7,007 bases of DNA from an uncultured Selenomonadales bacterium (GTDB lineage Bacteria; Bacillota_C; Negativicutes; Selenomonadales; Selenomonadaceae). Below, one piece after another: positions 1-6,427 of the stretch. The stretch covers positions 1 through 7,007 of the forward strand of contig CAMJNB010000068.1 of assembly GCA_946407175.1 (NCBI GenBank). The letters run 5' to 3'. Numbering within the stretch: position 1 is the first letter of the stretch; each line of letters opens with the position of its first letter. The position numbers and the translations under genes are program-made. The notes under the pieces are model-generated. The model saw only the letters and a list, made by a program, of their open reading frames with translations. It was not told where the DNA came from and made no database searches.

Positions 1-40
1 GGCAAAAAGTCGTTGGGATTTTTTGTTTGCTGAAAAAATT

Positions 41-571
41 TTATTCAAGCGAAACTTTTTCCAAAGTTATACCGATTGGCTGGCGTCGCAGTAAACATTC
101 TGCCGCCTCCAATGATAAAAGCCAAATGTCCGCCGCCGGCAGTTTACAATGAGCGACGCGCTTTTTGGCAAGCGGTCCAGATTTTAAAACTAACTTAGTC
201 GGCTTGCCCAGTATGATTTTGGATTTTTCACTTACGGCGTCGGTTATCGGCAGGTACGGCAACCAGTACAGCGGCGTTTCAAATTTTTTGGGATTCTGCG
301 CGGCGTAGAGTTGAACGCCTTTGAATTGCAAGTCCGGCTCCAAAAGTTTGAAAAGCGATTGCAAGTTGTCGTGAATTAAAAATGTCGGCTCGAACAGAAA
401 ATCGCACTCAATGAAAAAGCCGCCGTAACGATAAAATGCAACGTCGTCATCAACTTTTGCGAAAGAAATTTCGTCCGTGAAGTAGGGATAATTTTTGCGA
501 TTAAAACCTGCCGCGTCAGAAATTGCGGGGGCGTCAGGGTCTTTTTTTATCCAAAACCACTCACTTACCAT
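41..571 (-). CDS. Putative immunity protein, Imm11 (DUF1629)-like
   Basis: This small soluble protein of 176 residues has no signal peptide or membrane segment. Its layout resembles Imm11/DUF1629-type immunity proteins of polymorphic toxin systems: a central FLIHDNLQSLFKLLE followed by LQFKGVQLYAA (64-90), then a hydrophobic LYWLPYLPITDAVSEKS (101-117), and a C-terminal block IWLLSLEAAECLLRRQPIGI (149-168) ending in a beta strand. In that family these correspond to a short helix plus a 'G.qf.pv' strand, a 'D..kS' element, and a terminal 'S.e....l....i.G' element. The match is by eye and moderate. The ATG at 571 overlaps the preceding gene by 11 nt, with GGTGG 5 nt upstream. The longer frame start at 604 has no ribosome site and would overlap further. 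Being last and coupled to the 658-residue gene fits a toxin-immunity order, yet no toxin domain is visible there. Confidence 0.6.
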   Translation of the reverse strand: MVSEWFWIKKDPDAPAISDAAGFNRKNYPYFTDEISFAKVDDDVAFYRYGGFFIECDFLFEPTFLIHDNLQSLFKLLEPDLQFKGVQLYAAQNPKKFETPLYWLPYLPITDAVSEKSKIILGKPTKLVLKSGPLAKKRVAHCKLPAADIWLLSLEAAECLLRRQPIGITLEKVSLE

Positions 572-2537
572 TAGAACCACCGTTTTTCTTCTGCGCGGCG
601 GCATTTATTTTATCGTTCAAATTCGCTGTACCGTTTGAATTTGGTTTAGCGGCAGGCGCGGAATTATTGGTTGAAGGCGGTGTACTGCTTGGCGGGGTGC
701 TTGTACCGGAGCCGGTATCACTTGGCGGGGTGCTTGTACCGGAGCCGGTATCACTTGGCGGGGTGCTTGTACCGGAGCCGGTGCTACTTTGCGGGGTGCT
801 TGTACCGGAGCCACTTCCGCTTGAAGGTGAGCTTGTACCGGAGCCGCCTACGCTTGAAGGTGAGCTTGTACCGGAATTTGAACTTTCCGCCGCTTTTTTT
901 GCGTCATTCAACATATCTAATTGCTTCTCGATAGGTGCTTTTTGATATTCGTCAAATTTTTTCGGGTCTTTCTTAATTTCGTCCAAGTATTTACTTTCCA
1001 TATCGTCAAAATTCTTTTTGGCGTCTTGCAACATTTTAAGCTTTTCTGCATCTGTCGCGTCATTATATTTTTCTGCTTGCGCGGGGTCTTTATTAACCAA
1101 ATCTGCGGATTTTTTTGCCTCCTGCAACATTTCTAATTGCTTATCGGTAGACGCCTTATTATATTCATCATATTTCTTAGGATCCAGCTTAATCAAAGCC
1201 GCATATTTATTTTCAATATCGTCAAAATTCTTTTTGGCGTCTTGCAACATTTTAAGCTTTTCTTCAGCTGTAGCCTTATTATATTTTTCTGCTTGCTCGG
1301 GGTCTTTTTTAATCAAATCTAAATATTCTTTTTCAAGGTTAGCAATTTCTTTTTCGTTCGTAACAGCTTTTTCCATATCCTTAGTAGATTTTGCGCCTGC
1401 CTTCATTTCTTCAGCGGCTTTCTTCAATTCTTCGCGTTTATCAGCTTCAGACATCTTGATATATTTTTTATAGCGGTCGGGATCAGACTTGATTTTACCA
1501 AGATACAAAGCTTCCATTGTGGCAAGCGGAATATCTTCTCTGGCGTCGACGCCTTTTTGGATGCGTTCGTTGACATTTTTGTTGACGTTGGTAATTTCGT
1601 CTGTCCAAGTTTTCGGGTCTTTGGGATTCTTCAAAACATTGGACGTACTTTTAGCGACATTACCCGCACTGCTCGCAGTATCAAAGCCATACTTAATCCA
1701 ACGCGTTGCGGGAGTTTCGCCGGTGAATTTTTCTACCGTCTCTGTAACAGCTTTTCCGACTGCGCCGACACCTGCAATAACCGCACCTGTAGTAGCGACA
1801 ACTTTAGCCGCCTTCTCCAATTTATTGCCAACACTTTTTAATAACGGAATTTCTTCATAGCCTAAGGCTTCAACTTCAAAGTCTACATTGGAATCAACTT
1901 TTTCGATAAGCGACAATTCAAAAGTTCCAAATTCGCCTTCAGTATAATTTTCCGTGTAACTGTCGAGGTAAACTTTTTTTGCAGTTATTACGCGAAAATC
2001 TCCCGCCTTCGTGAGAACCGATATAATAATTCCGCGATAAAAATGAAGAGATGCATCATCTTCAGGAATTACTTTTGCCCATTTCGATAACAGCAAAGTG
2101 TCGCGAATTTTATTTTCCTCTTTTGCCAGTCCTACCATGCTTTTGGCGTCTCCTACAATGCCGTTTTCTTTAAGCGGCAAGTACAAATTGCCTTTGATAT
2201 GTATTTTTATGACGCGAACTTTCTTTTTGCCGGGTTTGTTTCGTTCTATCGCTATTCCTTGAACAGCATGAGGGACTTGATTTATCGGCGGAGGCATTGG
2301 AATCCCGCTATCAACTTCAACCGTCAAATAAGAAATGTCTATAGATTGTATAACGTTATCGCCGCCGCCCGTTTTGTCAATCAAAATATCAGGATTAGCA
2401 CCACTAGAAACCCCACCAAGCATGTTTGCGGTAGACTTTACCTTGTTAGCCATCGCCTCCAATCTGCCTGCGGCTTTTTGGGGTTCAATGTTAGGCATTT
2501 TTTTTGGGTCTTTCCAAATTCTAATTTCATAATCCAT
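561..2537 (-). CDS. Modular repetitive protein of the injection-system locus, possible cargo or structural extension
   Basis: This 658-residue protein is not a family I can name. Residues 1 to about 220 form a mixed, beta-rich domain; the stretch at 107-120 (VRVIKIHIKGNLYL) and the end at 185-213 (strand, SYTENYTEGEFGTFELSL) are reminiscent of tube/Hcp-like or baseplate folds, but this is weak. Residues 246-264 are an Ala/Gly/Val-rich hydrophobic segment (VVATTGAVIAGVGAVGKAV). Residues about 345-552 are highly charged helical repeats centred on a DP...Y..A......L.ML..AKK pattern. Residues 553-627 are Ser/Thr/Pro/Gly-rich, and the last 30 are Asn/Ala/Lys-rich. No catalytic motif or signal peptide is visible. 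The ATG at 2537 is chosen because AAGGAG ends 10 nt before it; the in-frame start at 2567 would overlap the previous gene and lacks a site. Position after the spike and adaptor-like genes, and before an immunity-like gene, suggests an exported cargo or accessory fibre. Confidence 0.82.
   Translation of the reverse strand: MDYEIRIWKDPKKMPNIEPQKAAGRLEAMANKVKSTANMLGGVSSGANPDILIDKTGGGDNVIQSIDISYLTVEVDSGIPMPPPINQVPHAVQGIAIERNKPGKKKVRVIKIHIKGNLYLPLKENGIVGDAKSMVGLAKEENKIRDTLLLSKWAKVIPEDDASLHFYRGIIISVLTKAGDFRVITAKKVYLDSYTENYTEGEFGTFELSLIEKVDSNVDFEVEALGYEEIPLLKSVGNKLEKAAKVVATTGAVIAGVGAVGKAVTETVEKFTGETPATRWIKYGFDTASSAGNVAKSTSNVLKNPKDPKTWTDEITNVNKNVNERIQKGVDAREDIPLATMEALYLGKIKSDPDRYKKYIKMSEADKREELKKAAEEMKAGAKSTKDMEKAVTNEKEIANLEKEYLDLIKKDPEQAEKYNKATAEEKLKMLQDAKKNFDDIENKYAALIKLDPKKYDEYNKASTDKQLEMLQEAKKSADLVNKDPAQAEKYNDATDAEKLKMLQDAKKNFDDMESKYLDEIKKDPKKFDEYQKAPIEKQLDMLNDAKKAAESSNSGTSSPSSVGGSGTSSPSSGSGSGTSTPQSSTGSGTSTPPSDTGSGTSTPPSDTGSGTSTPPSSTPPSTNNSAPAAKPNSNGTANLNDKINAAAQKKNGGSNGK
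688..882 (-). repeat. 33-bp tandem repeat array, about six units, inside a coding region
   Basis: Units begin at 688, 721, 754, 787 and 820 (33 nt each), with a last, shorter, diverged unit at 853-882. The first two are identical (688-720 and 721-753), the third differs at three bases near its end, and the others drift. The invariant core is GCTTGTACCGGA on the plus strand. Because 33 is a multiple of three, the array encodes an 11-residue unit (GSGTSTPPSDT-like) without shifting the frame. Recent slippage or recombination is likely, so the tail length may vary between strains. Confidence 0.95.
882..1505 (-). repeat. Charged helical protein repeats with a 216-bp (72-residue) duplication
   Basis: Asp-Pro dipeptides at residues 352, 412, 452, 484 and 524 of the 658-residue protein each head a unit of about 32-40 residues with a following Tyr, Ala and LxML..AKK. 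Units 2-3 and 4-5 are related as pairs: corresponding residues are 72 apart. At the DNA level 1001-1047 and 1217-1263 are identical over 47 nt, an offset of 216 nt, and similarity continues to about 1100 and 1316. Unit 1 (352 onward) is more diverged and is followed by a longer linker. Confidence 0.9.
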
Positions 2538-2544
2538 AAATTTT

Positions 2545-3543
2545 TCACTCCTTATAATAACAATCAATGTGCGTCAAATTTTCAAAATTGCAATTTTCGT
2601 AATCAATGCCGAGCAGGTAGCAATGATACATTCTAATTGGCGCAAAATATTCGTCGTCGTCCGCGTCAATTTCGGACGTGCAATTTTCAAACGTACAATT
2701 TTTAAAGTAACACTCAAATAAATCACAGCCCGCCATTTTCAGATTTACGAACTTCGTCGAGGTAAAGCGGCAACGTAAAAAAAATGTGTCTGTCAAATTC
2801 AGATTCTCAAACGTGAAATTATCGAAGTGACAATCTTCAAAGTAACAGCTACTCAAATTTAAATCGTGAAATTTTTGGTTGTGAAAAATTTTCTTTTGGA
2901 CGGGGCGGAAGGTTGTATCCTCATTGGCGTCGGGATTGAGTAAATCAATTTCCGGCAACACGGCAAAAACTCTGTTCTGCCAATCAAGGTACGTGCCGCA
3001 GGTGACGTAAAAATTTTCCGCCTTAATCAGCTCATCAAATTCATTGTAGTAGCTTAGACGCGGCGCAAAATATTTCACGTAGCACGTAAACAGAAAAATA
3101 ATTTTGTCCAGCGTACCCCAAAACAGAGATTTAATTTCAACTTTAGAAATTTTACTGCGGACAAAAAATCTGTCGTCCAATGCGTCAAGTTTGAAGTCCC
3201 GCCAATGCGTAAAAAGAAAATCGGCGTCCATACGGTACCGCGCCCAAGATTCGCCGTAAACCCATTCTTCATTGTAAAAATCAATTTGCAACGTCGGCTT
3301 GTCGTCAATCATTGACGTGTTTAAAAAAGACAGGCTCATATACGCGCAAATTTGCCCTTCTCGCCGCTGAATTTCGTTCGCAAGGGAAATTGCCTTAACC
3401 CACTCTTCAAGGCAGTATTTGCGAATTTTAGGAAGTTCACGGCTTAAATTTTGACCGACCTTTTTTAAAAATTCCGTTTCAAGCGGCTTGTAGCGTTGGG
3501 TTATATATTCGTCGAAAGTTTGAATTAAATTACTCGCCGACAA
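2545..3543 (-). CDS. Pentapeptide-repeat protein, possible spike-associated adaptor
   Basis: This 332-residue protein has two parts. Residues 1 to about 215 are mostly helical with many aromatic residues (FDEYITQRYKPLE at 10-22, WVYGESWARYR at 94-104) and match no family I can name. Residues about 220-330 are pentapeptide repeats: Phe or Leu recurs exactly every five residues from 220 to 285 (14 repeats), then after an acidic interruption the register resumes to about 330. Such repeats form a right-handed quadrilateral beta-helix. I prefer a TTG start at 3543, because GGGAGG lies 11 nt upstream; the longer TTG start at 3567 has no ribosome site. The gene overlaps the spike gene by 14 nt and ends 7 nt before the next gene. 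Pentapeptide proteins recur near vgrG/PAAR loci, often with DUF2169 adaptors, so a loading or adaptor role is plausible but inferred. It could also be an effector. There is no signal peptide. Confidence 0.8.
   Translation of the reverse strand: MSASNLIQTFDEYITQRYKPLETEFLKKVGQNLSRELPKIRKYCLEEWVKAISLANEIQRREGQICAYMSLSFLNTSMIDDKPTLQIDFYNEEWVYGESWARYRMDADFLFTHWRDFKLDALDDRFFVRSKISKVEIKSLFWGTLDKIIFLFTCYVKYFAPRLSYYNEFDELIKAENFYVTCGTYLDWQNRVFAVLPEIDLLNPDANEDTTFRPVQKKIFHNQKFHDLNLSSCYFEDCHFDNFTFENLNLTDTFFLRCRFTSTKFVNLKMAGCDLFECYFKNCTFENCTSEIDADDDEYFAPIRMYHCYLLGIDYENCNFENLTHIDCYYKE
2548..2553 (-). promoter_or_regulatory. Ribosome binding site of the 658-residue gene
   Basis: AAGGAG is the last two sense codons (Lys-Glu) of the pentapeptide gene, immediately followed by its TGA at 2547-2545. 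It lies 10 nt before ATG 2537. Ribosomes finishing the upstream gene therefore uncover and pass the site, which suggests translational coupling. Confidence 0.75.
2554..2886 (-). other. Pentapeptide-repeat region with Cys at a fixed position
   Basis: The coding region spans about 22 pentapeptides (residues 220-330 of the 332-residue protein). Phe/Leu/Met/Tyr occupy the central position. Cys occurs two residues before it at 233, 238, 258, 273, 278, 283, 288, 308, 318 and 328, all in the same phase. An acidic insertion (residues about 290-300, IDADDDEYF) does not break the five-residue register, so it may be a bulge or loop on an otherwise continuous coil stack of about 5 turns. Confidence 0.85.
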
Positions 3544-4963
3544 TGATATTACTGCCTCCCATATCAATTTGGTTCGACAAAATTTTTACGTGCGATTGAC
3601 CACTTTGCGCGGTAATTTCTTTCTGTGAAACCATTTGAATTTTGCCTTTCGCGTCGAAAGAAACATTGCCGTCCGCGTTTATCACAATGTCCTTAGCCGA
3701 AACAATATTAATGCCCTTGTCCTTGTCAAGCTGAATGAAAGTTTTTTGATGTTCGGCGATAATCTCAACGCCTTTGTCCGTCAATAAAATTTCTCTGCCG
3801 CCCGGCGCCTTAAGAGATTTATTTTTCGGCTCTTTAAGCGGCGCGGTGTTAATCGAACTAAGCGCAAAAGCGTCACTTGTATCAATCGACGGCATTAAAA
3901 TTCTCACGTAGTCATCAACTTCCGGCATAACGTACCAACCGCTGCCGTCCGCGCTTGAATACGGCGTCGCGAATGGAAACCACGTCGTACCTTCCGTGTA
4001 TTTTTCGTCAACGTCAATCAAGTGCGCTTGAATTTTATCCTTTTCAACTTTTTTAACCTGCGCGCGAAAAACTCTGCCGTAAATATTTTTCTGCGCGGCA
4101 ATGGGTACAAAAAAAGCCGTCTTGCCGACCAAAGTATAATTCGCCGTCAAAATATAATTGACGAATTTAAAATGCAAACTTTTCACGCGATATTCTTTTT
4201 TGTTAAGCTTGACCGTGTCGCCGATATTTAAATATTTGTAAACGCCGCCGACATTTACCGACGCAAAATCTTCGGCAATAACCTTAGCACCTTTCGCCTT
4301 CAACGTTTCATTGGCGTTTATGAATTGAAACTTAGCGTCGTCAAAGTTGTATGTAACCTGCGCGGATTCAAATTCAGCCGTCTGCTTAGATTCAGGAAGT
4401 CCGACAGTAAGTAGAGGCTTTTCGGCGGTAATGTCAGTGAAAACCGTTGCATTGAAGTGCGATGCCAGCCGCTTTATAAATTGCCACGACGTTTCATTAA
4501 GGCGAATAATCATTTTTTCAATAGCCTTGTCCGTGACTTTCAAATTTATTTTGCCTTCGCTGTCTTTAACCGCAGTTTTTAAAACGTCCTCGTACTTGTC
4601 GGTAAGTTTTTGGAAAGAGCAAGTTTCGCGTTTCCAATCCAATTTGCAGGCGGCGTCAAGTAAATCAACCGTCAAAATATTTTCGTCAATCGTCGGACGC
4701 AAGCTCAAATTTGAAATGTAGCCTTGAAATAAAACCGTGTCCTTTTTGTTAATTTTGGCGGAGATTTTAATTTTATCGGCGTTCGCCTGCTCCAAAAATT
4801 TTTTACCTTTCTTCTCGTCAACCTGCAACGTCAATCGCGCGTGAGCAAATTCGCCGGCGGTGTGATTTATTTCAAGTTGAAGTATTTGCAAAAATTCCAC
4901 GCCGTCAATTTTTATGTCGTGTAAAGCGACGGCGTCTTCTGTTTTACTTGGTAATAGCGCCAT
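3530..4963 (-). CDS. Compact VgrG/Pvc8-family spike protein of a contractile injection system
   Basis: This is a 477-residue tip protein that would sit at the end of the tube and puncture target membranes. Residues about 10-280 look like the gp27/late-control-D hub: an N-terminal strand region (IKIDGVEFLQILQLEI, 17-32) and the family-typical segment NETSWQFIKRLASHFNATVF (156-175), then LLTVGLP (184-190). Residues about 294-373 fit the gp5-type OB fold: YGRVFRAQV, GTTWFPFATPYSSADGSGWY, then a PEVDDYVRILMP element and ALSSINT. From about 385 (LKAPGGREILLTDKGVEI) to the end there are short alternating strands typical of the beta-helix needle (GINIVSAKDIVINADG). No extra C-terminal effector domain is present. 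At 477 residues it is shorter than many proteobacterial VgrGs (often over 600) and closer to phage-type or Pvc8-type spikes. It starts with ATG at 4963, with a weak AAAAGG 11 nt upstream. Its 3' end overlaps the next gene. Confidence 0.9.
   Translation of the reverse strand: MALLPSKTEDAVALHDIKIDGVEFLQILQLEINHTAGEFAHARLTLQVDEKKGKKFLEQANADKIKISAKINKKDTVLFQGYISNLSLRPTIDENILTVDLLDAACKLDWKRETCSFQKLTDKYEDVLKTAVKDSEGKINLKVTDKAIEKMIIRLNETSWQFIKRLASHFNATVFTDITAEKPLLTVGLPESKQTAEFESAQVTYNFDDAKFQFINANETLKAKGAKVIAEDFASVNVGGVYKYLNIGDTVKLNKKEYRVKSLHFKFVNYILTANYTLVGKTAFFVPIAAQKNIYGRVFRAQVKKVEKDKIQAHLIDVDEKYTEGTTWFPFATPYSSADGSGWYVMPEVDDYVRILMPSIDTSDAFALSSINTAPLKEPKNKSLKAPGGREILLTDKGVEIIAEHQKTFIQLDKDKGINIVSAKDIVINADGNVSFDAKGKIQMVSQKEITAQSGQSHVKILSNQIDMGGSNIIVGE
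3555..3560 (-). promoter_or_regulatory. Ribosome binding site deciding a TTG start
   Basis: GGGAGG lies inside the end of the spike gene, 11 nt before TTG at 3543-3541. It is the only strong site near this gene's 5' end and is the reason for preferring TTG 3543 over TTG 3567. The ATG at 3562-3560 is out of frame with the gene. The spacing is slightly long. Confidence 0.6.
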
Positions 4964-4996
4964 TATTTAATTAACCTTTTCTCTCTAAGCTCTAAG
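4964..4996 (-). other. Short intergenic gap with a small direct repeat
   Basis: The 33-nt gap between the YD-repeat stop and the spike ATG contains a tandem CTTAGAG CTTAGAG (7 bp, twice) followed by AAAAGG and an AT-rich leader. It is too short for a convincing promoter plus leader. The repeat has no dyad symmetry of terminator type. It mainly separates the two genes; the spike gene may still rely on read-through transcription. Confidence 0.4.
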
Positions 4997-6409
4997 CTAA
5001 TAACTAAACTTCCCTCTACGTTCTGCCGTTAAATTATTCAAGCAGTCATAATAATATTTTGCGACGTTTTCGCCGTCAAATTCAAAAACCAATCGATTCT
5101 GCGCGTCGTATTCATACTGCGTGACCTTAACACGTCCGGTAGCACTTTGATCTGTCTGCAAATCAAGCCATTCACGCCGCTCAATGCAGTTGTCATTTAA
5201 ATCATACTTCCAACGCACCAGCTTGAATTTATCGCCGACCTTTTGACGCGCCTCAATCAGCCTGTCGCCAACGTCGAAAATTTTTATATCGGCGTCATTC
5301 GGAATTTTTTCAGGCTTTTCAATCGGTGCAAAAATATCTTTCTGCGCGGCAACAATTTTATTCATCGGCGTATGTGCAAAGAAAAATTCGCCGACTTCGG
5401 TTTTAATTTCCAACAGCCGGTAAACTTTATCGTAAATGCAGGTGAACTTGTAGCCGCAGGGCGTCTTAATCATTGAAGGCACGGGCGATTCTTCGTCGTA
5501 GGCGTAGGAGGTGACTTGACCGTTAATGTCGTGCTTTAAAATTCGTCCCGCCATATCGCGTTCAAAAATTTCACGCCGCCAATCTTTCACGTTAAGGCGA
5601 ACTCTCTTGCCGATTAATAAATTTTTCGACGAGTAAAAATAAATTTCTTCGTGACCGTCGCTGTCAGTCATTCTGATTAAATTGCCGTTCGCGTCGTGTT
5701 CATAATAAATTATCTTGCCGTCGGGCAAAATTTCACGTGTTAAAAGTCCGTCAGTGTAGCGCCAAAAATATTCGTCACCGTTTCGCGCAAGTCTGTAGTT
5801 TAATCTGAAGTCGGTGTCGTACTTGAAAAGTTCAAAAGTGCCGTCCGCATAAAAAATTTTCTCAATGAGTTTACGCCGCGTCCATTTGTACGTAATATCA
5901 TCGCGACCGCTTTCAATGGTCTGCCGATTTTTGTCATCGTAGAAAAAATTTCGCGTACCGTTCGCGTCTGTAATTTTTACCAGCCGCCCAAATTCGTCGT
6001 ACTCATTTTGAAATAGAATTTTGCCGCCTTCAATGCAAGTCGTCAAATTCTTTTTGTAGTCGTATGAATACTTTATCTTCGTGCCGTCGGGGTAGGTGAC
6101 GCAAGTCAAAAAATTTTCGGCGTAATCGTAGCGCGTCGTACGTCCAATTTCATCGCGTACCGAGATTAAATTTTTGCCTTCATAAATAAAAAAGACTTCG
6201 CGCAGAGTTTGCAACGTCACTTTCTGCGGTCTGCCTTCAATATTAAACTGCCAGCGATTTGACAGCGAATTATATTCACGTTGCACTACGAAATTTTTAA
6301 GAATGTCGCATTGCACGTAGTCAGTAATTTTCAGCGTAAAATTTCCCGTCGCGTAGTCAATTTTGTATTCGTGCCGCGCCAATTCCGGCAACTCATTTTC
6401 AAAGTCCAT
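4997..6409 (-). CDS. Short YD/RHS-repeat protein without toxin domain
   Basis: This 470-residue protein belongs to the YD/RHS-repeat superfamily. Residues 15-50 (IDYATGNFTLKITD, then REYNSLSN) resemble the conserved start of RHS proteins (DUF6531-like: TG.....tD, then R.YnS). YD-type repeats run from about 85 to the end; examples are RDEIGRTTRYDY (85-96), NEYDEFGRLVKITDANG (135-151), YYEHDANGNLIRMTDSDG (235-252) and YEYDAQNRL (432-440). Full-length RHS proteins, commonly over 1,000 residues, build a hollow beta-shell around a C-terminal toxin released after a DPxGL-type core-end motif. Here the protein stops at KYYYDCLNNLTAERRGKFSY with no such motif, no toxin and no downstream remnant. There is no signal peptide or membrane segment. 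Translation should start at 6409, with GAGGA at 6417-6421 and a 7-nt spacer. It lies between two spike-like genes. The family call is firm; the function is unknown. Confidence 0.88.
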   Translation of the reverse strand: MDFENELPELARHEYKIDYATGNFTLKITDYVQCDILKNFVVQREYNSLSNRWQFNIEGRPQKVTLQTLREVFFIYEGKNLISVRDEIGRTTRYDYAENFLTCVTYPDGTKIKYSYDYKKNLTTCIEGGKILFQNEYDEFGRLVKITDANGTRNFFYDDKNRQTIESGRDDITYKWTRRKLIEKIFYADGTFELFKYDTDFRLNYRLARNGDEYFWRYTDGLLTREILPDGKIIYYEHDANGNLIRMTDSDGHEEIYFYSSKNLLIGKRVRLNVKDWRREIFERDMAGRILKHDINGQVTSYAYDEESPVPSMIKTPCGYKFTCIYDKVYRLLEIKTEVGEFFFAHTPMNKIVAAQKDIFAPIEKPEKIPNDADIKIFDVGDRLIEARQKVGDKFKLVRWKYDLNDNCIERREWLDLQTDQSATGRVKVTQYEYDAQNRLVFEFDGENVAKYYYDCLNNLTAERRGKFSY

Positions 6410-6416
6410 AAAATTT

Positions 6417-6421
6417 TCCTC
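6417..6421 (-). promoter_or_regulatory. Ribosome binding site of the YD-repeat gene
   Basis: GAGGA lies 7 nt before ATG 6409, within the 18-nt gap after the preceding stop. Normal spacing supports the chosen start. Confidence 0.7.
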
Positions 6422-6427
6422 AACATT

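Noticed and set aside
1..40. Possible terminator downstream of the immunity-like gene.
   Set aside because: Only a short A/T-based pairing (CAAAAA with TTTTTG) is visible, with no GC-rich stem followed by a T run in the transcription direction. No gene or clear signal was found in these 40 bases.
572..604. Extended N-terminus (MPPRRRKTVVL) of the immunity-like protein.
   Set aside because: There is no ribosome site before 604, the basic extension is the shadow of the Gln/Lys/Asn-rich end of the upstream gene, and ATG 571 has a modest site at the right distance.
688..882. CRISPR-like regular repeats.
   Set aside because: Units are directly adjacent with no unique spacers and are in frame within a coding region.
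523..945. Plus-strand open frame over the tandem array (and others at 671-934 and 617-814 minus).
   Set aside because: The 33-bp unit is a multiple of three, so frames without stops arise automatically. The products are simple repeats and lie over a well-supported gene.
1018..1473. Plus-strand open frame with hydrophobic Ser/Phe-rich product.
   Set aside because: It is the antisense shadow of the charged Lys/Asp/Glu repeat region and has no ribosome site or family resemblance.
1746..1802. True transmembrane helix in the 658-residue protein.
   Set aside because: The segment is about 19 residues, mostly Ala/Gly/Val with threonines and a lysine, so it is too weakly hydrophobic to call membrane-spanning. 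It is noted only as a hydrophobic segment.
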